Position numbers and translations under genes: made by a program. The notes below the pieces were generated by a model that saw only the letters and a program-made list of their open reading frames with translations, searched no databases and was not told the DNA's origin. Source: JACPGQ01 sp039798685 (GTDB lineage Bacteria; Patescibacteriota; Microgenomatia; Levybacterales; UBA12049). From it: a DNA stretch of 8,441 nt. Every line of letters starts with the position of its first letter. The first letter of the stretch is position 1. This document shows, piece after piece, positions 1-7,728 of this stretch. The stretch covers positions 1-8,441 of the forward strand of contig JBDKFM010000056.1 in the NCBI GenBank assembly GCA_039798685.1. The letters run 5' to 3'.

Positions 1-1019
1 GTGTAGATGCCAATACATAAAAACGGAAGTTCCCAGAGATACAGAAGACCCATATTTGGAGCATGATGTCTCGGAAGATCCCCGTGCACAAAAAGCCAAT
101 TTAAACTGAAATGCGACAGATAACCTGCAACTACTGCCTTTAAAAACTCAACCCGTCTATTATCAAATATAAGTCCAAGAAAATCCCCCTTCTCTCTATC
201 GATCAGCAACCTCTGAGAAGTATCTTTAAGAAACGCAGTTTGGTCAGCAAAAATACTCACCCCTTGTGCCCTGGCAAGAGCCTGTTTATCAGTGAGCTGA
301 AACCATGCAGCAGGAAAAATAGTAATCAACCCGACGATCACTGCGTACGCGATATATTTCTTTGGAAGTTTTAAAAGTGCATCTTTATTGATAAATACTG
401 TTGCGAGTAAAATAATTGGCGTAAAAACCTTATCGCTTTGATAAAGGGAAGGCGCAAAACCAAAACAAAATGCAGACAACATGAGCAACACTGGTTTTCG
501 CAAGCCAATGAGGAAAAAAAGTACGGCAAATATATTAAATGCCACACCGACATTCGACTCAAATGCAATTCTTGAAAATTGAAGATGCCATGGGGATATT
601 GAAAACAAAAACGCTGTGAGAAGAGCAGGAATCTCAACAGAGATCTCCCGACCAGCTATTTCAACCTTTCTCCTGGCAACTAACTCTTTTACTAAAAAAT
701 ACACTGCTGGGATCGCAAGTGTTGCAAAAAGCACTGCGGGAAGCCTCACCGCGAATGTTGAAAGCCCAAACACTGCAATAAAAGGTATTACGAGATATGT
801 ATACGCTGCAGGTTTGTAATCATCATATGACCTCAGTACCGCGGGAAGAAATTTTCCGTACTCATCCTTACCCGTTTGAAGAATTGAATATGCGTTATAT
901 CCTAACGCTACCTCGTCCCAATTCGGTGATGATGGAACTATTCCGAGTTGCCAAATTCTTAGAAAAAAACCTATTAAAACAATAAAAAAAAGAATAATGG
1001 AATATTTATGTTTTCCCAT
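1..1019 (-). CDS. GT39/PMT-like membrane glycosyltransferase, C-terminus cut by window edge
   Basis: The minus-strand frame is open from an ATG at 1019 to the left edge (339 codons), so the N-terminus is complete and the C-terminus is missing. Translation begins MGKHKYSII with a first membrane helix at about residues 7-20. Then comes the first-loop motif NWDEVALGYNAY at 33-44; D35-E36 match the conserved Asp-Glu pair of PMT/GT39 enzymes. A DYKP motif lies at 67-70, SPWH at 142-145 and a DNRR motif near residue 288. GT39-like enzymes transfer a sugar from a polyprenyl phosphate to an acceptor on the outer face of the membrane; neither substrate can be read here. It is a clear paralogue of the gene at 1021-2682: 20 of 26 residues are identical from WDE to FLP. 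The ATG lies one base after that gene's TAA, so expression is probably by coupled reinitiation in a two-gene operon. No Shine-Dalgarno sequence is evident. Confidence 0.86.
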   Translation of the reverse strand, partial: MGKHKYSIILFFIVLIGFFLRIWQLGIVPSSPNWDEVALGYNAYSILQTGKDEYGKFLPAVLRSYDDYKPAAYTYLVIPFIAVFGLSTFAVRLPAVLFATLAIPAVYFLVKELVARRKVEIAGREISVEIPALLTAFLFSISPWHLQFSRIAFESNVGVAFNIFAVLFFLIGLRKPVLLMLSAFCFGFAPSLYQSDKVFTPIILLATVFINKDALLKLPKKYIAYAVIVGLITIFPAAWFQLTDKQALARAQGVSIFADQTAFLKDTSQRLLIDREKGDFLGLIFDNRRVEFLKAVVAGYLSHFSLNWLFVHGDLPRHHAPNMGLLYLWELPFLCIGIY

Positions 1020-1020
1020 A

Positions 1021-2682
1021 TTAATGCATCCAGTATGCCACCAAGGATGGCACACCATCTAATTGTCGAAATTCCTTGAGCACGACTGCATTTCCTGGAA
1101 CTTTTTTAGGACTATTTATATATAGCACCTTCTCACCTGCACGTGTTGACTTTGGAAAATCACGAAGAAATGAATAATTACCTATCCTATTGACGCTCAC
1201 AAATCCAAAACTATCCCGTTTTACATCAGAGTCTTCCAGAAAATCTTGGGGATCCATCTTTGAATAGAAAAGATAATATGCGTACGGTCTCCCAAGATCT
1301 GTAGTAAATACAATCCTATCGTACTCATTCTCATTTTGCTTTGCATACAAAAATGCTTCTTTATATCCGTATTGCCATTCACCGGAAAATGAACGTGCGT
1401 AATGCATATAATAATCGTGAATATAATAAATCACATTTATAAGTAAAGCCAAAGAAATAATACCTACAACTCCAAATTTTATTAGCTCTTTCTTTGCTAT
1501 CGATATCCGCGCAATACTTTCAAGAATTACGACTACCCCATACGCTACGAGTATTTGAGGAACCGGAAGGATGGTTTCAATCCTCAATGCATGTGGAGTT
1601 TCCCGTGCTGTCGCAGCCGGAACTATCCCTAAAAGTAGCCATATCGGAAGAAAATACCAGTATCCCTCTTTTCTTTTAAACAAAAAAAGTGCACCTATAA
1701 TTAAAAAGGGGAGATCAAAAAGATACAACTGCCCTACTTGTTGGGACGAAAATTTTGGATTTCCATCTCCGCTGATAAAAAGAAATTTTGGATCAAGATT
1801 ATCAAGATAATGCTTAACATATTCTCTGGCGTAAAAAACTCTGCGATTATCAAGTATATTTGACCACCATGCATTATTATTATTTTTCACATGTTCATTC
1901 GCAGTAATAACCGGACCGGAATCTGAGAAAATATTCACTTCCCTATATCGAAGTTGCGCACTAGGGGACAAGAGAAAAGGGATTAACGGAAGCAACAGCG
2001 CAAACCCAATAAAGAATGCAAGTAATGAGGCTTTCCATCTATGAAGTAATTTTTTTGCAAAAAGAACTGTGAGAGCAATGATAAGCAGAGGAGCTACAAT
2101 GCGTGAGGTGTTAAATGTATAGAATGACAATGCAAAACATACAGCAGAAAACGTGAGAAGATAGCTTCTTCTCCTTACCCCATCAAGAAAAAACCATACA
2201 CCAATTATAAGAAAAAAGCTTGCTACATTCGCTTCAAACGCAGCCCGTGAAAGATTGATATGCCATGGAGAAATTGCGAGAAAAAAAGCACTAAAAAGTG
2301 CATAGCTTTCTTTCCGTGAGGAAGAAAAAAAGATAGTTTTTACCAAAAAATACGTTGCAACGACTGTAAGTGATCCAAAAAACGCACTTACAAATCTGGT
2401 ACTGAATTCATTTAATCCAAATAGGGCAACCGGAATCACCGTCAAATAAGCATACACAGGTGGCTTAAAGTCACCGAAGGATTCAAGATATTGAATCGGG
2501 AGAAAGTTCCCAAACTCATCCTTCCCAGTATGCAGCAACGCATACGCGTTATACCCCCATGCAACTTCATCCCATGTGAGAGAAGGAGGATTCGTGCTTA
2601 AGGAATAAAACCTTAAAATTAACGCAACAACGACAACGCAGACTAAATATACGAAGTTCCTTCTCAAATTAACCATCATCAT
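1021..2682 (-). CDS. GT39/PMT-like polytopic membrane glycosyltransferase (553 aa)
   Basis: This is a complete gene for a GT-C enzyme of about 12 membrane segments, expected to use a polyprenyl-phosphate sugar and glycosylate an acceptor outside the cell. The first helix is at about 8-27. TWDEVAWGYNAY follows at 36-47 (D38-E39 are the PMT-type acidic pair), then FKPP at 72-75, SPWH at 138-141 and a PHALRIETILP segment at 363-373 (H364, R367). The last helix ends near 421. The remaining 130 or so residues, rich in aromatic and charged residues, form a predicted extracytoplasmic domain. The length is normal for the family. The start is a run of three ATGs (2682, 2679, 2676). The predicted transcription start falls at about 2680, so the second or third ATG may be the real start on a leaderless mRNA. 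Residues 267-270 are four asparagines encoded by an AAT repeat. Family confidence is high; donor and acceptor are unknown. Confidence 0.9.
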   Translation of the reverse strand: MMMVNLRRNFVYLVCVVVVALILRFYSLSTNPPSLTWDEVAWGYNAYALLHTGKDEFGNFLPIQYLESFGDFKPPVYAYLTVIPVALFGLNEFSTRFVSAFFGSLTVVATYFLVKTIFFSSSRKESYALFSAFFLAISPWHINLSRAAFEANVASFFLIIGVWFFLDGVRRRSYLLTFSAVCFALSFYTFNTSRIVAPLLIIALTVLFAKKLLHRWKASLLAFFIGFALLLPLIPFLLSPSAQLRYREVNIFSDSGPVITANEHVKNNNNAWWSNILDNRRVFYAREYVKHYLDNLDPKFLFISGDGNPKFSSQQVGQLYLFDLPFLIIGALFLFKRKEGYWYFLPIWLLLGIVPAATARETPHALRIETILPVPQILVAYGVVVILESIARISIAKKELIKFGVVGIISLALLINVIYYIHDYYMHYARSFSGEWQYGYKEAFLYAKQNENEYDRIVFTTDLGRPYAYYLFYSKMDPQDFLEDSDVKRDSFGFVSVNRIGNYSFLRDFPKSTRAGEKVLYINSPKKVPGNAVVLKEFRQLDGVPSLVAYWMH

Positions 2683-2689
2683 CTATAGT
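2661..2689 (+). promoter_or_regulatory. Possible promoter for the divergent plus-strand GT39-like gene
   Basis: TTCTCA (2661-2666, 4 of 6 to TTGACA), a 17-bp spacer and TATAGT (2684-2689, 5 of 6 to TATAAT) would start transcription at about 2696, leaving a leader of about 13 nt. An overlapping TATACT (2689-2694) is an alternative -10 but has no good -35. The element lies largely inside the divergent gene's coding sequence, and its -10 overlaps the opposite promoter's -10 through the palindrome AGTATACT (2687-2694). No Shine-Dalgarno sequence lies before the ATG at 2709 (preceding bases ATCTCTCC). Confidence 0.4.
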
Positions 2690-2715
2690 ATACTCAACAA
2701 ATCTCTCCATGCCAA
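2682..2715 (-). promoter_or_regulatory. Sigma70-type promoter for the tandem GT39 pair; predicted leaderless start
   Basis: Read on the minus strand, TTGGCA (2715-2710, 5 of 6 matches to TTGACA) is followed after exactly 17 bp by TATACT (2692-2687, 5 of 6 to TATAAT). Standard spacing puts the first transcribed base at about 2680, inside the first ATG (2682-2680). The transcript would therefore begin at or next to the second ATG with no leader. The only purine-rich element, GGAGAG at 2708-2703, lies about 20 nt upstream of the ATG, too far for a ribosome binding site. The -35 box overlaps the start codon of the divergent gene (2709). Confidence 0.6.
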
Positions 2716-4280
2716 TTATCACTAAGTCCAGACTGTTTTTTACACTTATCTTCCTGCTCGCATTCTTTCTACGGGCGTACAGAATCGATTTTATGGAATT
2801 TAAAGCGGATGAGGCTTTAAACACCTTCCTTATCACAAGGGCTCATTTTGGAAATCCGATACCTCCAGGAGGAACAGTCTCGAGTGTGGGAATCCTTAAT
2901 CCGCCATTATTTACCTATCTACTTCTTCCAATCACACTATTTACCGTCTCTCCAGTATGGATTGCACTGACAATCGCACTTGCTAACTCTCTCGCAGTAA
3001 GTTCACTCTTTCTCATAATAAGTAGATTCTATAACAAAACAATTGGAATTTTTGCTTCGCTTCTTCTCTGCATGTCACCATGGCATATAATATATTCCAG
3101 AAAAATCTGGACTCAAAATCTTCTTTTCCCACTTGCTGTACTTCTGTTTTATTCACTACATAGCGCTGTCATTCAAAAAAAACAGTACTCCTGGATTTAT
3201 GCGGGGTTGAGCCTTATGCTTATGGCACAACTTCACCAAGGTAGCATTTTACTTCTGATTCTTTTCATTATCTATTCGCTCTTATCAAGGATCCATGTTT
3301 CATGGAAACATTTTATTTTCGGAGTTCTACTCGGAGCACTTCCACTTATACCGTATCTCTTCTTCCAGCTCACAAAATTGTGTATTGGTTGCGCAGCATA
3401 TACAGCAAGCAGTCATCCATTAAACCTCACTCTTCTTACCCATCTTATTCTCCCGTCAGGAATTTTTGGATTCTCTGGTTTCGACGTACTTCTGGGAAAC
3501 GATTTTACTCTTTTTACAAATACATACTTCCCAATTTCATTGACGCGATATTTCACATACCCAATACTTCTTTTGACTTTTTTTGGAGCATTCATCCACT
3601 GGAGAAGCCAGAAGAAGCTCCGTATCCTCACATTTCTCTATGTCGCTCTCCCATCCTCTTTTGTTCTACTGAGATTTGACATATTTATGCACTATTATCT
3701 CCCATTACTACCATTAACAGCTCTCTTTATAGGGATCGCATTTTACACATGCATCACATGCAAAAACTCTCTCATACGAATTGGTGGTTATTTCCTTTTT
3801 CTCTCTCTTTCACTCAGCTATATATTGTTTTCACTTGCATTACATTCATTTATTGCGATACACAAAGAGATACATGGAGAATATGGAAGAGTTTTTTTAC
3901 TCAGCAAGGCAGTAGCTGAGTCAAAACTTAGAGAGAGAAAAAGAGACATTGCATATAAAGAAATGGTTATCGCAAGTTACGTTCCCCTGCAGTCAGTTAT
4001 CGGTCCTGAGACAATCGCTCGGGTCGTTTATGATCCGGTGCAAACAAAAAAAAATCTACCGACACTTGAGAAAAACTTATTAAACAGACCATTTGACGAC
4101 AGGATACTTCTCGAGCTTACAGCCTTCTACACACAAAAACCCATCACATTCAAGACTCTCAGTCTTCTCTCTCAAAAATCAAAAATAAATCCAGGATATA
4201 TACCAATTTTTAACGCTATTGCTGACAAATATATTAACGAAAATAATATTAATCGAGAAAAACTGAATTTTATCCTCTAG
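2709..4280 (+). CDS. GT39-like polytopic membrane glycosyltransferase with unusual C-terminal tail (523 aa)
   Basis: This is the only plus-strand gene. Translation starts MPIITKSRLF with a membrane helix at about 8-22. The PMT-like acidic pair follows in FKADEALN (D34-E35), then NPP at 64-66, SPWH at 123-126 with R131 and N137, LHQGS at 175-179, and HYYLPLLPL at 328-336. About 11-12 membrane segments end near residue 383. These motifs place it in the GT39/PMT-like GT-C group, so it probably transfers a lipid-linked sugar outside the membrane. The C-terminal 135 or so residues are charged and look mostly helical, unlike the C-terminal domain of the gene at 1021-2682. Two CxxC pairs are present (C225/C228 and C348/C351). 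It diverges from the tandem GT39 pair across a 26-bp gap, and its 3' end overlaps the convergent GT87-like gene by 11 bp. Substrate is unknown. Confidence 0.87.
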   Translation: MPIITKSRLFFTLIFLLAFFLRAYRIDFMEFKADEALNTFLITRAHFGNPIPPGGTVSSVGILNPPLFTYLLLPITLFTVSPVWIALTIALANSLAVSSLFLIISRFYNKTIGIFASLLLCMSPWHIIYSRKIWTQNLLFPLAVLLFYSLHSAVIQKKQYSWIYAGLSLMLMAQLHQGSILLLILFIIYSLLSRIHVSWKHFIFGVLLGALPLIPYLFFQLTKLCIGCAAYTASSHPLNLTLLTHLILPSGIFGFSGFDVLLGNDFTLFTNTYFPISLTRYFTYPILLLTFFGAFIHWRSQKKLRILTFLYVALPSSFVLLRFDIFMHYYLPLLPLTALFIGIAFYTCITCKNSLIRIGGYFLFLSLSLSYILFSLALHSFIAIHKEIHGEYGRVFLLSKAVAESKLRERKRDIAYKEMVIASYVPLQSVIGPETIARVVYDPVQTKKNLPTLEKNLLNRPFDDRILLELTAFYTQKPITFKTLSLLSQKSKINPGYIPIFNAIADKYINENNINREKLNFIL

Positions 4281-5529
4281 CTGACTGTTTCCCTAAGACA
4301 GATATGTCCTCTCGATCAGGCCAAAAATATGCAACGATCAGGACATATGAGATATATGCGACGTGACTGTTATTAAAATATCTTGAGAGATACCAGTAAA
4401 CAAATAAAAATATTCCATATGAAATAATGAGACTTTTTATAGTTGGATTTTTTTTCAAATACCTGATAAACATGATAAGCAACGGAACACACACAACGAC
4501 TTGCCAAATCAAAAACGGATATTGAGAAAATTTGTCACTGATAACACCGCTCTGCAGCAACACACTTCCAAGTCCATACCCTGATATCGGATAACTATGA
4601 AGCGTATTTCCTGATAAATAAAGTATGGTGCTATTTATAAATGCTGATGGATTCCATAGATAGAAAGGAAGAGTGATAAGCAAAAATGTCAAAACTAATG
4701 GAATAAGTTGTATGCAAGTTTTTTTTATAGAATGATTGTGTAAAAAAAGATATGCAATATAAAAAGGGATAAATGGCCACGCTGACTGTTTTATCGCAGC
4801 TGACAAACCAAACGCTATCCCAGCTAAAAATATTTTTTTATAGTAAACAAAAAGAAGTCCGGCAAAAAGAAACGCGAACATAAAAATGTCTGATCTCCCT
4901 TCAAGTGTGTAAGGAAGAATTGAAGGGTGAAATGCGAGAAGAATTAGAAATAATCTCTTTTTTTCCTGTTCTTTTACCAGAAACCCAGCCATCAATAAAA
5001 GACACACGAATAAAAATAATAACGGAGCACGGGCATCAAAAAATCCAAAAAACAGATTACTTAAAACATAAAAAGGAATTGCGAAAAGCAGATAAAACGG
5101 CTCCATAACAAAATGATATAAAGCCGGGTTTATTTCCTTATCATCGTAGTGCCATTGTTCCATCGGTGTCCCAAAATATGTCTCCTGATACGGATTTTTT
5201 CCATGAAGAACAAAACGAATTGCGGATTCCTGCTGCAAAATTATGTCATGAATCATATAAATTGGAGCAGTTTGGTGCCTGACGATAATTGCCGATACAA
5301 ACGAACTTCCAAGTACGATAAGAATCGTACACCATAACAGAATAATCTTTAATCGATTAAAAATCTCACTCTTCAAATGAAGGAGATCTAATCCCAGATT
5401 CGCTAATAGTAATAAAAATATACTGCCGAAAAGTAAATATGGCGTCTCTCCTGGTCCTATTCGATAACCCATAACAAAAGGTATCACAAGGACGAAAAGC
5501 AAAATCGAATCAAACATTAAAGTTTTCAT
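4270..5529 (-). CDS. GT87/DUF2029-like GT-C membrane glycosyltransferase (419 aa)
   Basis: This is a polytopic protein with about 12-13 hydrophobic segments. Its features resemble GT87 (DUF2029), the family of the actinobacterial mannosyltransferase PimE, which uses polyprenyl-phosphate mannose. After helices at about 6-22, 30-50 and 60-83, a long loop carries H94-D95 and GKNPY at 110-114, with further acidic residues at 129-130. Later come EGRSD at 210-214 and a helix segment AAIKQSAWP at 244-252 with K247, both typical of the family. There is no sizeable C-terminal soluble domain. The ATG overlaps the upstream gene's stop as ATGA (5529-5526), a strong sign of translational coupling; the preceding AGAAAAG is at best a weak ribosome site. 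Its 3' end runs 11 bp into the convergent plus-strand gene. The family call is by motif only and could also be described as a generic GT-C enzyme; the sugar is unknown. Confidence 0.78.
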   Translation of the reverse strand: MKTLMFDSILLFVLVIPFVMGYRIGPGETPYLLFGSIFLLLLANLGLDLLHLKSEIFNRLKIILLWCTILIVLGSSFVSAIIVRHQTAPIYMIHDIILQQESAIRFVLHGKNPYQETYFGTPMEQWHYDDKEINPALYHFVMEPFYLLFAIPFYVLSNLFFGFFDARAPLLFLFVCLLLMAGFLVKEQEKKRLFLILLAFHPSILPYTLEGRSDIFMFAFLFAGLLFVYYKKIFLAGIAFGLSAAIKQSAWPFIPFYIAYLFLHNHSIKKTCIQLIPLVLTFLLITLPFYLWNPSAFINSTILYLSGNTLHSYPISGYGLGSVLLQSGVISDKFSQYPFLIWQVVVCVPLLIMFIRYLKKNPTIKSLIISYGIFLFVYWYLSRYFNNSHVAYISYVLIVAYFWPDREDISVLGKQSARG

Positions 5530-7010
5530 TCTTTTCTATACCAAAGTACTGTACTCCTCTGGACATCTGACGGATTTACTCCTCCCCATCCTACTTGCTC
5601 GAGCTCTCCTTCACTTGAAGCAGAAAGGTCAAGAAGAGCTACATCAAGCGATGTATCGATGATCGGAAAAGCACTCATCGATGCAGCATCTGCAAAACTC
5701 GTCACCCCGATTTTAACCCCTGTCTCTGAAACCCTCTGCTTATAGTCCAAATACAAGACTATCGGCAGACTCACACCTGGTGACTGATATCTATAATCAT
5801 ACACTGAAAAGTTCTTTTCTGGAAACTTGCCTTCAAGCACCCGAGCAACTGATTCAGATCTGAGAAATGTGCCGTTTGCCGAACCCTTCGACTCCAAGTA
5901 GACACCATGCAAACTCGCCATAGCAACAAAGAAAAGAAAGAATATTCCCGCTATTTTTTTCCACAAATATATATAATAAATAAAAATCGCCATCATAAGG
6001 AGCACTGCTCCATGAAGAAACACGAGATAACTATCAAATAATTGCCCTTTATAATATCGCAACAATACTATGTTGATACAAAGAAATACACTTATGCCAA
6101 GAGGAATTCTATTGGGTCGTCTCTTATAAAGAAACATTGCAAAGAGTATAAAAAAACTCAAAAATCCGATATATCCTATCACGATATGTGCACCGACAAT
6201 TCTTGCCCACGCAGCTGGCCAATAAACCGAAATATAAGTTAGCCATCGGTTCGGATAATAGATTCTGTCCTGCCCATGCAAGTAAAACTCAATTACATGT
6301 CTACTCTCAAGAAAATTATTTGTTATATCAAAATAAAAAAGAGGAAGTAGCGGAATGACAAAACCTAGAATATAAACTAAAGAAAATTTAATTGTCTTTT
6401 TTCCCAACAAAAAGCCGATTACCAATAACGGGATAAGTCCTATCGATTGAAAATGTATCATTATTGCTGTACTGACAAAAAATGATAATAAAAAAACATC
6501 CATTTCTTTCTTTTTTGTAAGAAGTTTTACAAAAAAATACAACGCGATGACACTAAATATTCCCGACATTGAAGGGGACGAAAGATTCACAGATTGTGCG
6601 ATCTCACCTGGAGAGAATGCCGCAAGAATACCAACAATTATCGCAAGCATTCTTCCTCCGATAAGCTCTCCTGTTTTCATAAGTAGAAACACAGAGAAAC
6701 ACGAAAGAATACCCAAAAAAACCCATGGCATGAGAAACCAGGACGGAGAAATCAGAAGGACAGCCATAAGAATCCAATACCATTGAGGTCCGTATACAAA
6801 CTGACCTGCGGAAGCAAACGGACCGATGAGAGGAAGCATTGCTTCACGTATCGACTCTCTCGCAACAAGCAAATCTCGCGCCTGATCATAGGCCAGACCA
6901 AACCTATTATGAATATCATAAAACCGAAGAAATGCGGCGAGAAGAATAATTGAGAAACAAGCTATCGCAAATCTATGAGAAGAAAAAAATACTCCGTATT
7001 TTCGAATCAT
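5526..7010 (-). CDS. GT39-like membrane protein with DQARD first-loop motif (494 aa)
   Basis: This is a GT-C-like protein of about 12 membrane segments. The first is at about 13-31, followed by GLAYDQARDLL at 38-48. The Asp of the PMT-type pair is kept (D42), but the Glu is replaced by Gln (Q43), with another Asp at 46. GPQWYW at 74-79 sits where the other paralogues have KPP or NPP. SPGEIAQSVN at 133-142 occupies the SPWH position. MIHFQSIG at 184-191 resembles the LHQGS segment of the gene at 2709-4280. The last helix ends near 370, and about 120 residues follow as a predicted extracytoplasmic domain. It begins one base after the stop of the DPM1-like gene and ends in an ATGA overlap with the GT87-like gene. 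This suggests it uses the lipid-linked sugar made by its neighbour. Activity is inferred from fold and context; the altered acidic pair leaves some doubt. Confidence 0.83.
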   Translation of the reverse strand: MIRKYGVFFSSHRFAIACFSIILLAAFLRFYDIHNRFGLAYDQARDLLVARESIREAMLPLIGPFASAGQFVYGPQWYWILMAVLLISPSWFLMPWVFLGILSCFSVFLLMKTGELIGGRMLAIIVGILAAFSPGEIAQSVNLSSPSMSGIFSVIALYFFVKLLTKKKEMDVFLLSFFVSTAIMIHFQSIGLIPLLVIGFLLGKKTIKFSLVYILGFVIPLLPLFYFDITNNFLESRHVIEFYLHGQDRIYYPNRWLTYISVYWPAAWARIVGAHIVIGYIGFLSFFILFAMFLYKRRPNRIPLGISVFLCINIVLLRYYKGQLFDSYLVFLHGAVLLMMAIFIYYIYLWKKIAGIFFLFFVAMASLHGVYLESKGSANGTFLRSESVARVLEGKFPEKNFSVYDYRYQSPGVSLPIVLYLDYKQRVSETGVKIGVTSFADAASMSAFPIIDTSLDVALLDLSASSEGELEQVGWGGVNPSDVQRSTVLWYRKE

Positions 7011-7011
7011 A

Positions 7012-7728
7012 CTAATCTACGATCCTGTACTTCAATAAAGTCCACAATGCTACCGGACCGTCTTTCAGTGCAACGAGCTTCTTACCCCCTTCGTGGTCGC
7101 GTGGATTCGTCGTGATTGGAATCTCAATTATCCTATGTCCTTTTTTCAGGATTTTCGCAGTTATTTCCGGTTCAAAATCAAAACTTCTTGCATGAAGATG
7201 CAATTTGCTCAAAAAATCTCTGGGAAGAAGTTTGTACCCGGTTTCCATATCAGTGACCCACTGACCGTATAACAAACTGGTAACCAAACTTAGGATTCTA
7301 TTTCCCATATAATGCAGAAAAAAAGTCGGGGTCCGCTCATCCCTTAAGAAGTTTGGCATCCTCCTCAGACGTGTACCGTAAACAAATTTTGCTGTGCCAT
7401 CGAGAACAGGTTCCAGAAGAAACTTGATATCCGACGGATTATATTCAAGATCTGCATCCTGAATTAAAATATAATCTCCCTTTGCTGCTTTAATCCCTGT
7501 CTGCACCGCAGCACCTTTCCCTTTATTTACTGCATGTCTAATAATTTCCAAATTTTTAATTTCTGCCTTTGCTTTCTCAAGCTCCTTTTTTGTAGTGTCT
7601 TTAGATCCATCGTCGACTGCAATTACTGCAATATTTACCTCTGGAATAGAAAGAGACGCTACATTTTTCACAACCTGAAAGACAGTTTGTTCTTCGTTAT
7701 AAACAGGCACAATTATTGAAAGATTCAT
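7012..7728 (-). CDS. DPM1-like GT2 polyprenyl-phosphate hexosyltransferase (238 aa)
   Basis: This is a complete single-domain GT2 enzyme of the dolichol-phosphate mannose synthase type. It is expected to transfer mannose or glucose from GDP- or UDP-sugar to a polyprenyl phosphate at the cytoplasmic face. The start MNLSIIVPVYNEE fixes the N-terminus. DDGSKD at 39-44 and NKGKGAAVQTG at 68-78 belong to the nucleotide-binding fold. QDADLEYNP at 90-98 holds the metal-binding DAD (91-93). GTR lies at 118-120, TDMETGYK at 159-166, FDFEPE at 183-188, and the R210...EGGKK (213-217)...KDG (222-224) tail is typical. The length is close to soluble DPM1; there are no C-terminal membrane helices as in GtrB-type enzymes. 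The GT39-like gene follows after one base and the GT87-like gene after that, so this enzyme is the likely donor supplier for the cluster. The sequence cannot decide between mannose and glucose. No Shine-Dalgarno precedes the ATG. Confidence 0.93.
   Translation of the reverse strand: MNLSIIVPVYNEEQTVFQVVKNVASLSIPEVNIAVIAVDDGSKDTTKKELEKAKAEIKNLEIIRHAVNKGKGAAVQTGIKAAKGDYILIQDADLEYNPSDIKFLLEPVLDGTAKFVYGTRLRRMPNFLRDERTPTFFLHYMGNRILSLVTSLLYGQWVTDMETGYKLLPRDFLSKLHLHARSFDFEPEITAKILKKGHRIIEIPITTNPRDHEGGKKLVALKDGPVALWTLLKYRIVD

Noticed and set aside
371..985. Short open frames on both strands inside the left-edge region (371-637 minus; 616-819 and 797-985 plus)
   Set aside because: They overlap the continuous minus-strand GT39 frame from 1019 to the window edge, which carries clear family motifs. 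The short frames have no recognisable content.
1861..1885. ATT/AAT microsatellite giving four asparagines in the 553-aa protein
   Set aside because: It is only four units, in frame, and in a loop region. It is probably ordinary low complexity in AT-rich DNA rather than a phase-variation tract.
3174..3183. Run of eight A bases in the 523-aa gene as a possible slippage or programmed frameshift site
   Set aside because: The reading frame continues intact with family motifs on both sides, and several similar A or T runs occur in the window without frame changes.
3302..3679. A 125-codon plus-strand frame and a 72-codon minus-strand frame inside the 523-aa gene
   Set aside because: They are out-of-frame shadows of a coherent membrane protein, with implausible composition and no start signals.
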